DNA of 64,000 bases, from positions 16,248,454 through 16,312,453 of the forward strand of contig CM056563.1 of NCBI GenBank assembly GCA_029721515.1. The letters run 5' to 3'. Shown here in pieces: positions 1 to 10,763 of this stretch; within the stretch, counting starts at the first letter, position 1, and every line of letters starts with the position of its first letter. This DNA comes from Synanceia verrucosa (taxonomy: Eukaryota; Chordata; Actinopteri; Perciformes; Synanceiidae). Both the position numbers and the translations under genes were made by a program. The notes under the pieces were generated by a model that did not search any database, was not told the origin of the DNA, and saw only the letters and a program-made list of their open reading frames with translations.

Positions 1-790
1 TGCTGCTTCTTTAGTTTAAATTTCTGTCCGAAGTGTAGTGGCAGCCTGCACACTGAGATGTGACAAAGTTGTATTTGTTTTTGTTGGATTTTTCTGTTCC
101 TGATTATTGAAAAAAAGAGGAAGCAGTCTTTGAATTTGTCGTCTATTTAACTAAAATGTTTGTCAGACAGTCGTGTAGCACAGTGCATCCATGGGTCCTG
201 CCCTCTTTGATTCTCCACCCTTCAGCTTTCTCCATAACACATCAAGTAGCAACGATCTCTATCTACTTCTTTTTTTAAACAATACAGCAAAGATTATCTT
301 GGCATTGGGCCCTAAATTACTGGGCCCTTCTACCCATCATTGTCCTCGTCATAAAGCATTCCTCTGATGTGAAAATCAGTATGGAAAAGCAATCATTGTA
401 GCCCCATGAAATGATACATGATTGTAGCTCTTCACCAAGCCCATCCAGTTTTCTCTCTGAAGTTTCAGGCGTTTCTGCATGAAGGGTTGAGAATCTCCTA
501 TAAGGAGCGGTTTTCCTCGGAGAAACCTGCGGCGCAGACAAACGGATATGGAAGGGTAAACAAGTGGTAATGACTGTGCCTTACTTTTGAGTTTTGGGGC
601 AGTAAGAAAATAAAAGGTTAAAAAAAGATTTAAAAAAAAAAAAGAATCCACATCTTTGCTTTGTATAACTGGAACTTCTTTTTGTATTTTTATTTTGTAT
701 AATTTTTTTGATATTGTGGATTAACCTCTCTCTTGTGCCATTGGTTCACCTGAAATCCAACGACCAATAAAACTGGGATTTGGAACCCTG
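1..790 (+). other. Probable 3' UTR tail of an unidentified upstream gene
   Basis: No convincing reading frame is present. The segment is T/A-rich with the texture of a vertebrate 3' UTR. It ends in a canonical AATAAA at 766-771, followed within about 30 bases by a T/GT-rich stretch, the usual layout of a cleavage site. The parent gene lies left of the window and cannot be identified. In mammals the gene upstream of ACTB is FSCN1, but it is transcribed away from ACTB, so a plus-strand 3' end here does not fit a simple copy of that order. Confidence 0.5.
766..771 (+). terminator. Polyadenylation signal AATAAA
   Basis: Canonical hexamer in a U-rich 3' UTR-like context. The following 20-50 bases are T-rich with GT, as expected downstream of cleavage. 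Confidence 0.5.
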
Positions 791-1458
791 CACGTCTCTT
801 TTGTCGTTTTTTTTTTTTTTCTCTTTTTGTCGTTGGGAAACTTTCGACCTTGAATGCTTAACTTTAACCTTGAATATTTAAGATTAGGATGGGTCGTTGG
901 GAGTCAGGGTTGCCTTCTAGACATTACAGATCTTATCTGATGTGAACAAAACTCGTCTCCAGCTGACTTTTTAATATTCCTGCAGCAAGACAGTAATCAG
1001 GTCAATGTTTTACTGTTCATATTTTCAAATACAGTCTTTAAGAGAAATGAATGTAGCACACAAATGTAGACGTAATCCTGGGTCACCACTGAAGGGAGCA
1101 AAAAGCCAGTTAGCTTAACATGCTAATGTTTGCAGCTCATCTTAGAGCAGATGGACGCTGTTTAACCTGTACACTTTAAAGTAAAGAAATCTCAAATCAA
1201 AATGTCCATGTGCTTCTTCAACATGGAGAAAAAACTTGGCAAACCTGCCATGGAAAATTACGTATTTTCTGCATCGTGAATTTCAAAAAAATGAAACCCT
1301 CTGCTGGGCTGCTGTGAGGTGGAGGAGCTTCAGGATCCCAGGCTACACTGATGGAGTCACAGCTCCAGCCTTTTCTTTCCCTGCACATTTCCCATTTAAT
1401 CTTCAGCTTCACACTTGGTCTCCTGCCAGTTTCTGACCACAGCAGCTCCATGTGCTGT

Positions 1459-1460
<2 letters not shown>

Positions 1461-1504
<44 letters not shown>
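1461..1504. repeat. (CA)22 microsatellite
   Basis: Uninterrupted CA dinucleotide run followed by a short TA run. It produces spurious open frames of alternating His/Thr or Cys/Val on the two strands. Confidence 0.97.
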
Positions 1505-1511
<7 letters not shown>

Positions 1512-1665
1512 GGAAACACACTTTTTTCCTGTCCTCTGAATGGAGCCTTTGTGTTGAAACATTTATTCTAGTACAACGAAAGGGCAACCCCCTCTAAACA
1601 TCCACGCACACACATTCAGGGTGGTAATGTAATGATGGAGCCTCCAGAGAAGGTCTCTAATCCAA

Positions 1666-1702
1666 CCCCCCCCCCCCACCACCACCACCACCACCACCCC
1701 CC
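1666..1702. repeat. Poly-C followed by (ACC)n
   Basis: Twelve C residues are followed by about six ACC units and more C. Read on the plus strand it gives a poly-Pro/poly-His artefact. Confidence 0.9.
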
Positions 1703-2284
1703 GTTCAGCTTGCAGGTCCCAGAGGAACACCCAACATGGCAAAACAAACACACACCACTCCTCCACCTAATCTCCTCCCCTCCGCTGCCTCATGCCCCCT
1801 TCCCACTTAATCTTTCCTCCCCTCCCATCAATCCCTCACCCCCTCCCTTGCTCTCTCCTCCCTTTTTCCCCTCCTCCCTCTTCTGAACAATTTCAGCTGA
1901 AAAGATGAGTCACTGAAAATATGACCCAGATCCTAGAAAAGGGTGCAGTGGTTTGTGGGTAAAGTCTGCTGGTTGGCTTGCTCTCAGAGCAAATGAGGAG
2001 AAGGGGGGAGGTTTTGAGGTAGGCTGTGTGCAAAATGGCTGCTGTCCACCAGTGCCTCAGCCGGCGACTTGTTTCCATGGAAACAGCAGCTGCTGGGAGC
2101 AGAGAGGTCTGAATTAAAAAGGCGAGCGAGTGTGAGGCGTCGTCAGGGAGCAGAAATGTCAAAAACCTCCATTACATGTAAAATGCAGGCTGCTTGTGGC
2201 CTAGTGAGGCTTGTGTGGTTTGAGTGGGTGGGGGGTGCACAGAGTTTGGGGGGGTTAGGATGAAGAGCCCAGGGGAGCAGCACG

Positions 2285-2305
2285 AGGAGGAGGAGGAGGA
2301 GGAGG
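2285..2305. repeat. (GGA)n trinucleotide run
   Basis: About seven GGA/AGG units in non-coding sequence. Confidence 0.9.
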
Positions 2306-2693
2306 GCATCTGCCTTTGATCAAGGCCTCATCATTGAGGAAGGACAAACTCTGCTGAGCTACACCCAGCACTTAGTCCTCATTTACTCCCATGCAGTTGA
2401 TGGTGTATTTTTTTTCATCTGACCGCATCCCTACTGGCTCTCCTTAATCAAATCTACGTCCACAGTTGCTTTCTCCATCCGTCACGTGGCCAGGCAGTGA
2501 GTCAGTGGGTCACTGGGTCAGTCAGTAATCTGTTCAGGGGATGTGAAGGAGCATCATGGGTCTGTGCAGCATGGAACACAGGTTGACTTAATATGACAGA
2601 TCAGCCAGAGGAGACAGAGAGGGACATACTTCCACATCCACTGTGTATGTCGTGTCAGGTATAACAGTGTAGACATGTCTGCAACTTGATTAG

Positions 2694-2800
2694 CAATGTG
2701 GTGCTAGCATCAGCTCTGTTAGGCTGTATTCAGAGAATGCTATGCTTTGAGCTAAATGCCAATGTAGTGTGCCAACATGCTCACAGTGACAATGTGGGTG
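2694..2800. repeat. Degenerate teleost dispersed repeat fragment
   Basis: Sequence of the type 'gctaaatgcnaa...caacatgctcacagtgacaatg' is one I recognise as an abundant dispersed fish repeat. Another part of the same consensus appears at 4690-4830. Its superfamily was not determined. The call rests on memory of the consensus, not a library search. Confidence 0.5.
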
Positions 2801-3701
2801 CCAGACCAGATTCCGGCAAATAATGAGGATTTTGTTTTTGATCCAGATGTTAGATTTCCACCATGAGATGATTGTAAAGCCAAGGGTGATGAAGAAACCA
2901 TAAAAAACTTCAGTTAAACCAATCTGTTCTATTAATTGGGATTAAGTATAAAAATAAAAAGCATATTATGAAAGCCAAAAAAATGACGAACTGTCGAAAT
3001 TAGTGAGTTAACGTGATTAATCTGCGTTAACGTCCACGACGATAACTGCTTGGGCGAACTGTCCGAGATGCATTGCCAGAGATGTGCTGACAGGTCATGA
3101 ACTCTATTCAAAAACACAAGGAAACTAACAATCAAACATGCTGATCAAATTTTATTAACCATCTTTTCTAAAGTTCTCCTGTAATTCAGCAAACAAATAA
3201 TCCACTAAAGAGCATCGTTGAAGTATTAATTTGTAACGTGAAATGGAAGAAAAGGTAAAGAGATGTTCTTTTAATAAACGCAGCGCTTAGTAGAGCCAAT
3301 GTGGTGTCGCTCTGATTTTAGCAGCTTTTATAAGGGATGTCAAAATTAGCACGTCCCTGACAACACATTTCTGAGTTACCGTCACGTGAAGTAACACATT
3401 AATGTGGATTAATGGCGTTAAATTTGACAGCCCTACTAGCAAAGTGAGATTATTTCGGTGTTTAACTGCAGTAGCCGGCAGGTATGAAACATCCGACAAA
3501 GACTGTGTGAGCAGCTGCACTGAGAGCCACAGCTGTAAAAGCACACACTCATTAACAGTGTACACAATCACTGAAGATACACACAAACAATAACAGACAC
3601 AAACAGCTTCAGCGGAGGTGAAGCTGCACAAACTGTCTGGGGATCGAATGCTGCTAAACACCAGCGGCCCTGGTGAACGAGGCCGCAGAGGGCTTTAATA
3701 T

Positions 3702-3752
<51 letters not shown>

Positions 3753-4689
3753 CTTACACAATGTGTTGTGAAGGTTGTCTCGGTCACCATATCATGCAAA
3801 AACATGTGTGTGTGTGTGTGTGTGTGTGTGCATATTGTACTGTTACAGTCACACTAGTGCAGAAACACAGAAACAGGAAGCTGCAGCAGAGGTGGTACAG
3901 GTCACATTTTGTTCGTATTTTCAGGACGCCAGACGGATCTGTAGGTCAAATCTGTCCGCTCAATTCATCAGAGCCACAACACCTATTCACCCATCTATTT
4001 TCAATGGTTTCAATACACCACAGTGTTATTTCACTCTGTGATTCACACTATTCATATCTCAATCAGGAAGTTTAAGTTTAAAGCAGATAAGTTAGATTTC
4101 ATGAACAATGACAATGAATAACACTGCTAAAAAGAAAAACCGACAGCAGAAAAATCAACACTTCAGGGCAAAATGAATAAAATTCTCTGTCACAGAACAC
4201 ATTGTTGACAATGCTTATTTATACCAATCATAAAAGAGTTCCACCTTAGTTTAAACAGTGTGGTTATATCTCTGAAATTTTAAAATACATATCATCTCAC
4301 AGTATATATTGTCCACCGAATCTGTGCCTTACGTTATATGCATAACTTTGTATAAGATATAATGTGTAAAATGTATAAATGAAGTTTTAATACAATAAAA
4401 AATAAAAACAACCTAGAACATTAAAATAGGATTTCAGCCTGTAACACTACACAACATGGACTATGAGTGAAAACTTGTTTGTTTTCCCCATCTCTTGACT
4501 CTTTTTTTTATTGGAAATCCACGTTATTTAAAATATACCTTTTAGTTTCAAGTTTTTTTTTCACAAAAATGTGGGACATAGGTCACATGATCAACAGGAA
4601 GTAGCATGATTTGAGTTTCCTGAAGTCCATCAGCAGCTTCTCTCACTCTGTTTTTGATGTTTTTGACCATATTGTGACTATGACTGGTT
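2801..4689. other. Intergenic, no gene seen
   Basis: AT-rich sequence without a recognisable coding frame. It contains a long CA run at 3705-3750 and a TG run at 3805-3830. The longest open frame (3287-3661, minus strand) resembles no known protein. Confidence 0.55.
3705..3830. repeat. Paired (CA)23 and (TG)13 microsatellites
   Basis: A CA run at 3705-3750 and a TG run at 3805-3830 lie 54 bases apart. Because one is the reverse complement of the other, they form an inverted repeat on a single strand. Confidence 0.95.
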
Positions 4690-4830
4690 ATTATTTCTTC
4701 AGTGTTCTCATGCTGTTAGCATTGATGTCATGTGGCTGCGTGCTGATCTTTGCTAACTAACACTAAACACAAAGCAGAGCTGAAGCTGATGGCTGTCATT
4801 CATTTTGCAGGTGGTTACTCATCATCCAGG
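4690..4830. repeat. Teleost dispersed repeat fragment
   Basis: Contains the sequence type 'gctaactaacactaaacacaaag...gagctgaagctgatgg...attttgcagg', which I recognise as a common fish dispersed repeat, probably the same family as 2694-2800. Superfamily assignment would need a Repbase/Dfam search. Confidence 0.55.
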
Positions 4831-5309
4831 TAGTATGTGTACATTTATTTCTTCCTCTGTAAAGTCTGTGCCATGCCGATATCTGCACCAAATGTATTCA
4901 TTCACAGCTCCTCATGTCAGGGAAAATGATTTAAGATTGAAAATGCAAAGCAGTGACAGCTCTGCATTGCCAGAAGTCTCCTTTACTGAGCCTCATCTCA
5001 TCACTTAAGCCGCTCCTTTGTTCTTAAATTAGATGAGTCATTAGCAGATAATACTCTGTAATGCTATCCGACTGTAATCCGTGACCCACACGCTCGTCTG
5101 GAGGGCAGCCTGGGGGTGTGTTCGAGGGCCGGAAAAGAATAAAACACTCATCTGATGGTTTTATTGAGAAAGGCGTGATTGTTTTCAAGGGTCCAGGCTC
5201 ATTGTGGTGTTGACCGCTTTGTGTTGCAGGAGCGCGGCAGTGACGGTTGGGGTGAAAGGTCACACTGTAAACACTATGTGTGTGTAACTTTATTTGTCAT
5301 ATACATAGG

Positions 5310-5422
5310 GAGCAGTGGCGTTCAGTGTCTTGCTCAGGGACATTTAGGCCACACGAGTGGGACTCGAACTTGTGACTCAGGGGTTCAGGGACGACCACTC
5401 TACCAACTGAGCTACAGCCACA
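5310..5422 (-). mobile_element. tRNA-derived SINE, partial, minus strand
   Basis: Read on the minus strand it begins with a tRNA-like head: an A-box-like 'gtagctcagttggtagag', then 36 bases on a B-box-like 'agttcgagtcc'. The tail ends in 'gagcaagacactgaacgcc', a sequence common in fish SINEs. Only about 115 bases are recognisable and no clear target-site duplication was found. It could not act as a tRNA, because the acceptor stem is not paired. Confidence 0.75.
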
Positions 5423-6613
5423 TACTGTATATATATTTATTGATAATGGGGAATGCTACTCAGCCTATATTTACAACTCACTGTAAAGTCAACAGTAGTC
5501 TCTGGGAGGGTTTTGTCAAGTCTGATCTCATAGTGATGTCATAGTGATGTCATGGTTTCATCTGTTTACTTTAATTCTGCTAAAACCGTGTTTTATCTAG
5601 ATGAAATGAAAGACAATTGTTTTGAATTATGGAAAGGGTGAGACATCAGGATCTGGTCTAAATGATACCTAGTAGGTAGGAACTACTTCTTCTTCCACCA
5701 GTCCTTGTCATATGTGAAATACGGCTGCATCAATGCGTTGCAGCGCTGCTCAGATCATTGTTGACTGAGTGAAGCTTTTCTCAGAGGAGCCCTATAAACG
5801 TGTTTCTAAAAAAAAGTGTTGAGTATTTGTGTTAAAACGTTCAGGAAAGCATTTTAAGATATACATATATGTTCAGATGCTGCAATTCACATGCAACAGA
5901 TTTCTCTTTTCACTTATCTATTCATTCATTTACTCAGTCTGCAATTTTTATAACAATTCTACAATTATTATAATTATATATATGCTTTATTTTCGTATTA
6001 TTTTATGTGAGTACAGTAAGTTTTTGACACCAAGTGAAATTCCTTGAGTGCGCCAGAACCTCATGCCATAAGAACAGTTTCTTCCCCACTGCAGCTTGCC
6101 TCATCAACAAGGCCCATGATCCACCAGCCTAATTGCACATTTCTGAATATTTGCACCTTCTGTACAGTTCTTGCCTTTGTTTATCTGCCATATTGCACTG
6201 TTTTGTCTCTGGTTTTTACCACATAATCAGGGTTTTTTTTAATTCATATTTCTTCTTAGTCACTTGATCACCTTCAGTTATCTCTGCTTTTCTTGTTTCT
6301 TGATTCTCTTGAAGCCTCACAGAGCTGCAGTAGAACATCAACTTTTAACGAGTCTTTTAATTTGAAATGGCACCTCTTCTCTGTGTTGCTGTTTTCTCCT
6401 ACCAGGAAGCAGTTTATCATTCATTTCTATGATCAGTGCTATATTTAATTCTGACATTATTATTGTGATTTTATCAACACTCCTTGTAGGAAATGTTACA
6501 TAAGTGTGACTTTTATGGAAAAATGACTGTGCAGTGAAACAATGCTAAAGTGTGAATTGGCTGTTTGAGTGATCGAGCTGTGTGTGCTGATGTCTTTTGC
6601 AATCACTGAGGAA

Positions 6614-6646
<33 letters not shown>

Positions 6647-6789
6647 GTGAGTGTGTGTCTGCGCACAGCTGCAGCCCTACCAGGGCCTCCTCTCCACCAA
6701 CAAAGAGCTGGAAGCTGGAGCCACTGGGGAACACCACACACTCCCCTCCTGCACCTCCTTTCTCCACACAGCGGCCAGGTCAAAGGTCA

Positions 6790-6822
<33 letters not shown>

Positions 6823-7092
6823 CTTTGGGGTACCTCCAGCTCCTCCACCCCCTCATTGTCATGGTGACAGCAAAGCAGTTGAGCCAAAATCAGCAGAGCA
6901 ACTTCATAGCTTCCCCCCTCTGTTTAACACATTATGAAGTGTGTGTGTGTGTGTGTGTGTGTGATAGCATGGGGGTGAGCTATGTGTGCAACTGTCACAT
7001 CATCTCATTTTCAACTCTCCCATCCCCCCACAGCAGACACTGATTTCTGGGAGATGAAATGAGATGCTGATTTTCCTTTCAAGGTCGCATAC

Positions 7093-7150
<58 letters not shown>
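6614..7150. repeat. Cluster of four TG microsatellites
   Basis: TG runs lie at 6614-6640, 6791-6822 (interrupted once), 6940-6962 and 7095-7150 (28 units), all in the same orientation with unique sequence between them. Confidence 0.95.
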
Positions 7151-7152
<2 letters not shown>

Positions 7153-7559
7153 TGAATTGATTGCCGGACTGATTGCCGCCTCCAGCACTGGCTGCAGGGA
7201 AACTTGATCAGGATGCCACTAAAAATACCTCTTCCTGCCTGTGACATCACATCCTGTCCTCATGTATGAACAGGAGGCTGAATGTCCCTGCTTCCTCTTT
7301 CCCAACACCTCGTGCAGCTGCTTTGATCGCTGAGGCAGTAAACAGCTGCAGAGTGTTATTTTAACTTCTCCCCATCTTAAGAAAGTGGACTCATCGGCCT
7401 TTTAATTTAGCCAACTTATTTACCTTTATCTTAAATCTGCATTATCTTACTTTTAACATCAAGTCTGCTAAGAGTGGCTTCATTACACATCAAGCAGACA
7501 CAGAACAACATTAGCAATCATCTGGTCATGTGTCTGGATATCTGATGATTTGTATGTTT

Positions 7560-7790
7560 TATCTGTTTTTATTTAACCTGTTTTTATCGTTTATCTGTTT
7601 TATTTCACTGTCGCTGTTGGTTATGTTATGCTGTAAAGCACTTTGGTTGGCCACTGGCTTTTGAAATGTGCTATATAAATGAAATTGACATTGACATTGA
7701 TGAAGGTGTTGGTAGATGTTCGTAGAGATTGATAGATTGATGGATAGATGGGTAAATGAGTAGATGGACGGATGGGTGATAGGTAGATCA
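7560..7790. repeat. Dispersed repeat tail plus GATG/GATA-like array
   Basis: Bases 7620-7700 include 'tgtaaagcactttgg' and 'aatgtgctatataaatgaaa', a signature I associate with the 3' ends of common fish retroelements. A degenerate tetranucleotide array (gatagattgatggatagatg type) follows at 7727-7790. Confidence 0.55.
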
Positions 7791-8991
7791 TCTTGTTATG
7801 CTGTATTTCATAGCACTGTAGTGTTTCTGTATAGTGTGCATGCTGCACGTATATATTATTACACTTATATATAGCTCACATGGTTTCCAGAGTCGCACCA
7901 ATGGATTTATATGACACACATATTTGCACTATTCACTTCTATTGTCAAATGTAACATAACTTCACATAACTTTTGTTCTCCTCTTTTAATCATGATGGCT
8001 CTTTCTGTGTCTCTGCCCCCTGCAGATCACTGAAGTCTAACACAGTGGGTTGAATTACTTCCAGGTGCTTCTTGCTGCGTTTCATGGACTCTACTGGAGC
8101 TCTGTTGCTCCACCCACTGGCGGCAGCAGCAAACTACACCAGTCAGATCATCCACCATCTTATGAAACACTTTCATTGTCACACATTAACACAGGGATCC
8201 ACACACACACACGGAGGGTACATTAGGTTGAGCTGGCAGGTGTTGCCGGTCATTGCCACCACTTTCCTGTTGTTTCCCCACTCTACCTCCCATTTTCTCT
8301 CTCTCTTCTTTTCTTTTCTCCTCAGCTTTTCATCTCTCTTTATGTCTTCATGGGCAATAAGGAGTTGTAGATGCTAATGATATGCCCTCTTGCAACAAAG
8401 GGTTGGAGGCCCCCTCACAGAGCCTCTTTGGTCACTCACATTGGTCGTTGAGCGCTATAGCGCCAGCTGTTCTCTGTTGGCCTCTTATTACACAGATCGT
8501 CTGAAAGATTTAGCTGCTCTGGTCCTTTTTTATTTTACACACACAAAAAAACACAAGTTTAACAACCATGAACACACATAAGACTCAAACCTGTTATTTT
8601 TTTCAGATTTCATGGTTTAGCGTCATCGATTTGACTGATTTTACAGTAAATTAGTTTTATTCTTCATTAGCTTCAACCTCCTGGTGTGAATAATTGATGA
8701 TTGAGAACTGATAATGGAAGACACCATGTGTGTGACAGACACACACCATCTGCTGACACACACACACTCACAGCAGGATCATTAACATCTGGTGCAGATG
8801 ACCATCTGAGAAACACTGGCCAGTCGCCCTTGTGTAACCAGTGAAACCAGTGTCCTCCTGGTTTGAGCCCACTACATAGACACATACAGTACATATTCCT
8901 CATGACTGAGTGTGATACAACTTAAATTGAGAGTTGGTCTGCAGCCTTATTTTGCTCATTGCCACACATCCATCCATCCATTTATAACCAT

Positions 8992-9353
8992 CCATCCATT
9001 ATCTACCGCTTATCCTCATAGGGTCGCGGGGGGGCTGGAGCCTATCCCAGCTGTCTTAGGGTGAAAGGCAGGGTACACCCTGGACAAGTCGCCACCTCAT
9101 CGCAGGACACATAGAGACAGACAACCATTCACACTCACATTCACACCTACGGTCAATTTAAATTAGCCAATTAACCTAATCCCCATGCATGTTTTTGGAT
9201 GGTGGGAGGAAGCCGGAGTATCCGGAGAGAACAAACGCAGACACGGGGAGAACATGCAAACTCCACACAGAAAGGCCTCGGGCCGGGAGTCGATCCCAGT
9301 ACCTTCTTGCTGCGAGGCGACAGTGCTAACCACTACACCACCGTGCTGCCTGA
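8992..9353 (-). mobile_element. Full-length tRNA-derived SINE (copy A), minus strand
   Basis: On the minus strand it starts with 'ggcagcacggtggtgtag', then a tRNA-Val/Glu-like head: 'tagtggttagcac' as the A-box region, 'tgtcgcctcgcagc', and a degraded B box 'gggatcgactccc'. A body of about 290 bases follows, ending in 'ggataagcggtagataatgg' and (ATGG)n. It is flanked by a 10-base direct repeat TTATAACCAT at 8982-8991 and 9354-9363, which marks retrotransposition. It is nearly identical over its length to copy B at 27574-27927 in the opposite orientation. The family is abundant in teleosts; I do not assign a Repbase name. Confidence 0.85.
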
Positions 9354-9542
9354 TTATAACCATGCGTCTCATAATTTATTGCAGCAATTTCTGGGATGAC
9401 ACCATTTATTAGAATTACTTTATTGATTTATTGATCCCAGCCTGGGAAATTATGTGATGGATTATGATATGATATTACACAGATGTGGTGCGAAATTTAA
9501 CCATTTTATTGATTTACAATTTACAAAAATGTTATCCCTCTG

Positions 9543-9762
9543 AATTGGCTTTATGCACAGCTTCCTGAACTTCAGCCAGCTCCTTTATTTCCTGTCTGCC
9601 ATTATTGGACAAACTGATTAATCCAGGTGTGTCTAATTATTGTTGTTGTGACTAGTGAGGTCATGCACACCTGGATTAATCAGTTTGTCCAATAATGGCA
9701 GACAGGAAATAAAGGAGCTGGCTGAAGGTCTGGAAGTAGTGCAGCTGTACGTAAAGCCAATT
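9543..9762. repeat. Long foldback with perfect 61-bp arms
   Basis: Arms 9571-9631 and 9666-9726 are exact reverse complements over 61 bases, with a 34-base spacer. Outside them the pairing continues, with mismatches and one short offset, to 'aattggcttta' at the two outer ends (9543 and 9762). It would form one long hairpin as RNA or extruded DNA. No protein is encoded and no clear target-site duplication flanks it. It may be a young foldback MITE or a hairpin-RNA locus. Confidence 0.9.
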
Positions 9763-9965
9763 ACCAGACTAAGACACAAAGACTTTGGCGAACACCACAG
9801 AAAAGCAAATATGCTGTGATTTGGTTTCTTTTGACATTTGGAGATGCATTTTTTGTTCTAGAAACTGCTCAGAAACCCACTTATTGCCTATTGCTAATAC
9901 AAAATGAAAATCACTACAATAGCATGTAGAGGCTGGTTTAACCAAGACTGGCCTGACTCCTCTTC

Positions 9966-10120
9966 TCTGGCTTCCTCCCACAGTCCAAAGACAAGCAGGT
10001 GAGGTTTACTGGTGATTCTAAATTGGCCATAGGTGTGAATGGTTTGTCTGTCTCTGTGTCGGCCCCTGATCTGTCCAGAGTGAACCTGCTATCACCCTGC
10101 AGGGTAAGCATCGGTTATCA
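9966..10120 (+). mobile_element. Truncated, diverged SINE-body copy
   Basis: The plus strand reads 'ggcttcctcccacagtccaa', then 'taggtgtgaatgg' and 'ctgtctctgtgtc', and ends near 'gtaagcatcggttat'. This is the body of the same family as copies A and B, without the tRNA head and much diverged. Confidence 0.65.
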
Positions 10121-10140
10121 TAGTATGAATGAGTGACACA

Positions 10141-10763
10141 GTGCGTTTACATGGAAGTGTAATAATTAGACTTATTGGCTTAACTCAACTAAGAGTGAGT
10201 TACTATTTTCATGTATACACATTAGTTTAACAAAAAATCGGACAATCGCTGTCGGATTAAGACCCCGGGATTAGGCCGGCTATATACTGTATCTGCTAGT
10301 GCACGCTCAATCGTGATGTCAAAATGATGTGGAAACCCATCGCACGTGGCATAAAAGGCGCCACATCTGCTTGTCGCACACACAACAAAATTTCTGTCTT
10401 GAGCGTGCCAAACAGGAAACGATGTGTTTGTATCTTTTATCTGTACGATCCTTCTTCAAAGGGACATAGAGATGCTCTGAAAGCACAGAACTCATGGAAA
10501 GAAATTGCGGAGACCATGGGGAAGGACGAAAAACAACATGTAGGACTCACTACTGTCTTCTCCCCCATCAGAGTTTTGAGGTGTTCACACTACAGGACAG
10601 CCAGTATAGACGCAGTCGGTGTGCATGTATACGGTAAATTCGACTGGGAATTGGACTTTGCGTTCTGTGTGTGCTTGTGATTTCATTTTGCGTGTCGTTT
10701 GGTGGCTGCGTCTTTCCTCCATAATCACCTCCGGGTCCAAACCCTGGCTGCGAATGTAAACAG
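10141..10763 (+). mobile_element. Decayed Harbinger-like DNA transposon fragment
   Basis: The left edge 'gtgcgtttacatgg' and the right edge 'cgaatgtaaacagt' share a short inverted core (gtttacat/atgtaaac), suggesting degraded terminal inverted repeats. Inside is a plus-strand frame encoding a MADF-like segment (10432-10527). PIF/Harbinger elements of fish carry a Myb/SANT/MADF-type accessory protein beside the transposase; no transposase is visible here. Borders are approximate and no target duplication was established. Confidence 0.5.
10432..10527 (+). pseudogene. MADF-domain protein fragment in a transposon
   Basis: Within an open frame beginning at 10324, the residues FYLYDPSSKGHRD followed by NSWKEIAETMG match the MADF pattern: LYD, then a spacer, then W-K/R-E-I-A. 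MADF domains bind DNA and occur in accessory proteins of PIF/Harbinger elements. Only about 32 residues look domain-like; the rest of the 118-residue frame does not, and no upstream helix is clear. It is read as a remnant, not a host gene. A second MADF remnant lies on the minus strand at 41209-41427. Confidence 0.5.

Larger units (their letters stand above)
796..2690. other. Intergenic, no gene seen
   Basis: Both strands were read and no frame resembles a known protein. Open frames here are low-complexity, made of His-Thr or Cys-Val from CA/TG repeats and Pro/His from the C-rich tract. The segment holds a CA microsatellite, a poly-C/ACC tract, a pyrimidine-rich stretch at about 1755-1885 and a GGA run. 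Confidence 0.6.
5430..8960. other. Intergenic, repeat-rich, no gene assigned
   Basis: No recognised coding sequence. It contains four TG tracts (6614-7150), a dispersed-repeat tail (7560-7700) and a degenerate GATG/GATA repeat (7727-7790). One 117-base segment at 6669-6785 has exon-like borders and an open frame but no recognisable homology; it is listed under findings. Confidence 0.5.

Noticed and set aside
1218..1597. Overlapping open frames with His-Thr or Cys-Val repeats
   Set aside because: They are translations of the (CA)22 tract on both strands, with no other coding signal.
5179..5544. 121-residue open frame
   Set aside because: It runs through the minus-strand SINE at 5310-5422 in the antisense direction and has no homology.
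8072..8377. 101-residue open frame with a hydrophobic tail
   Set aside because: The tail comes from a TTTC/TCTC-rich stretch and no recognisable domain is present.
9185..9412. Two overlapping plus-strand frames and one minus-strand frame
   Set aside because: All lie in the SINE copy A, which is non-coding.
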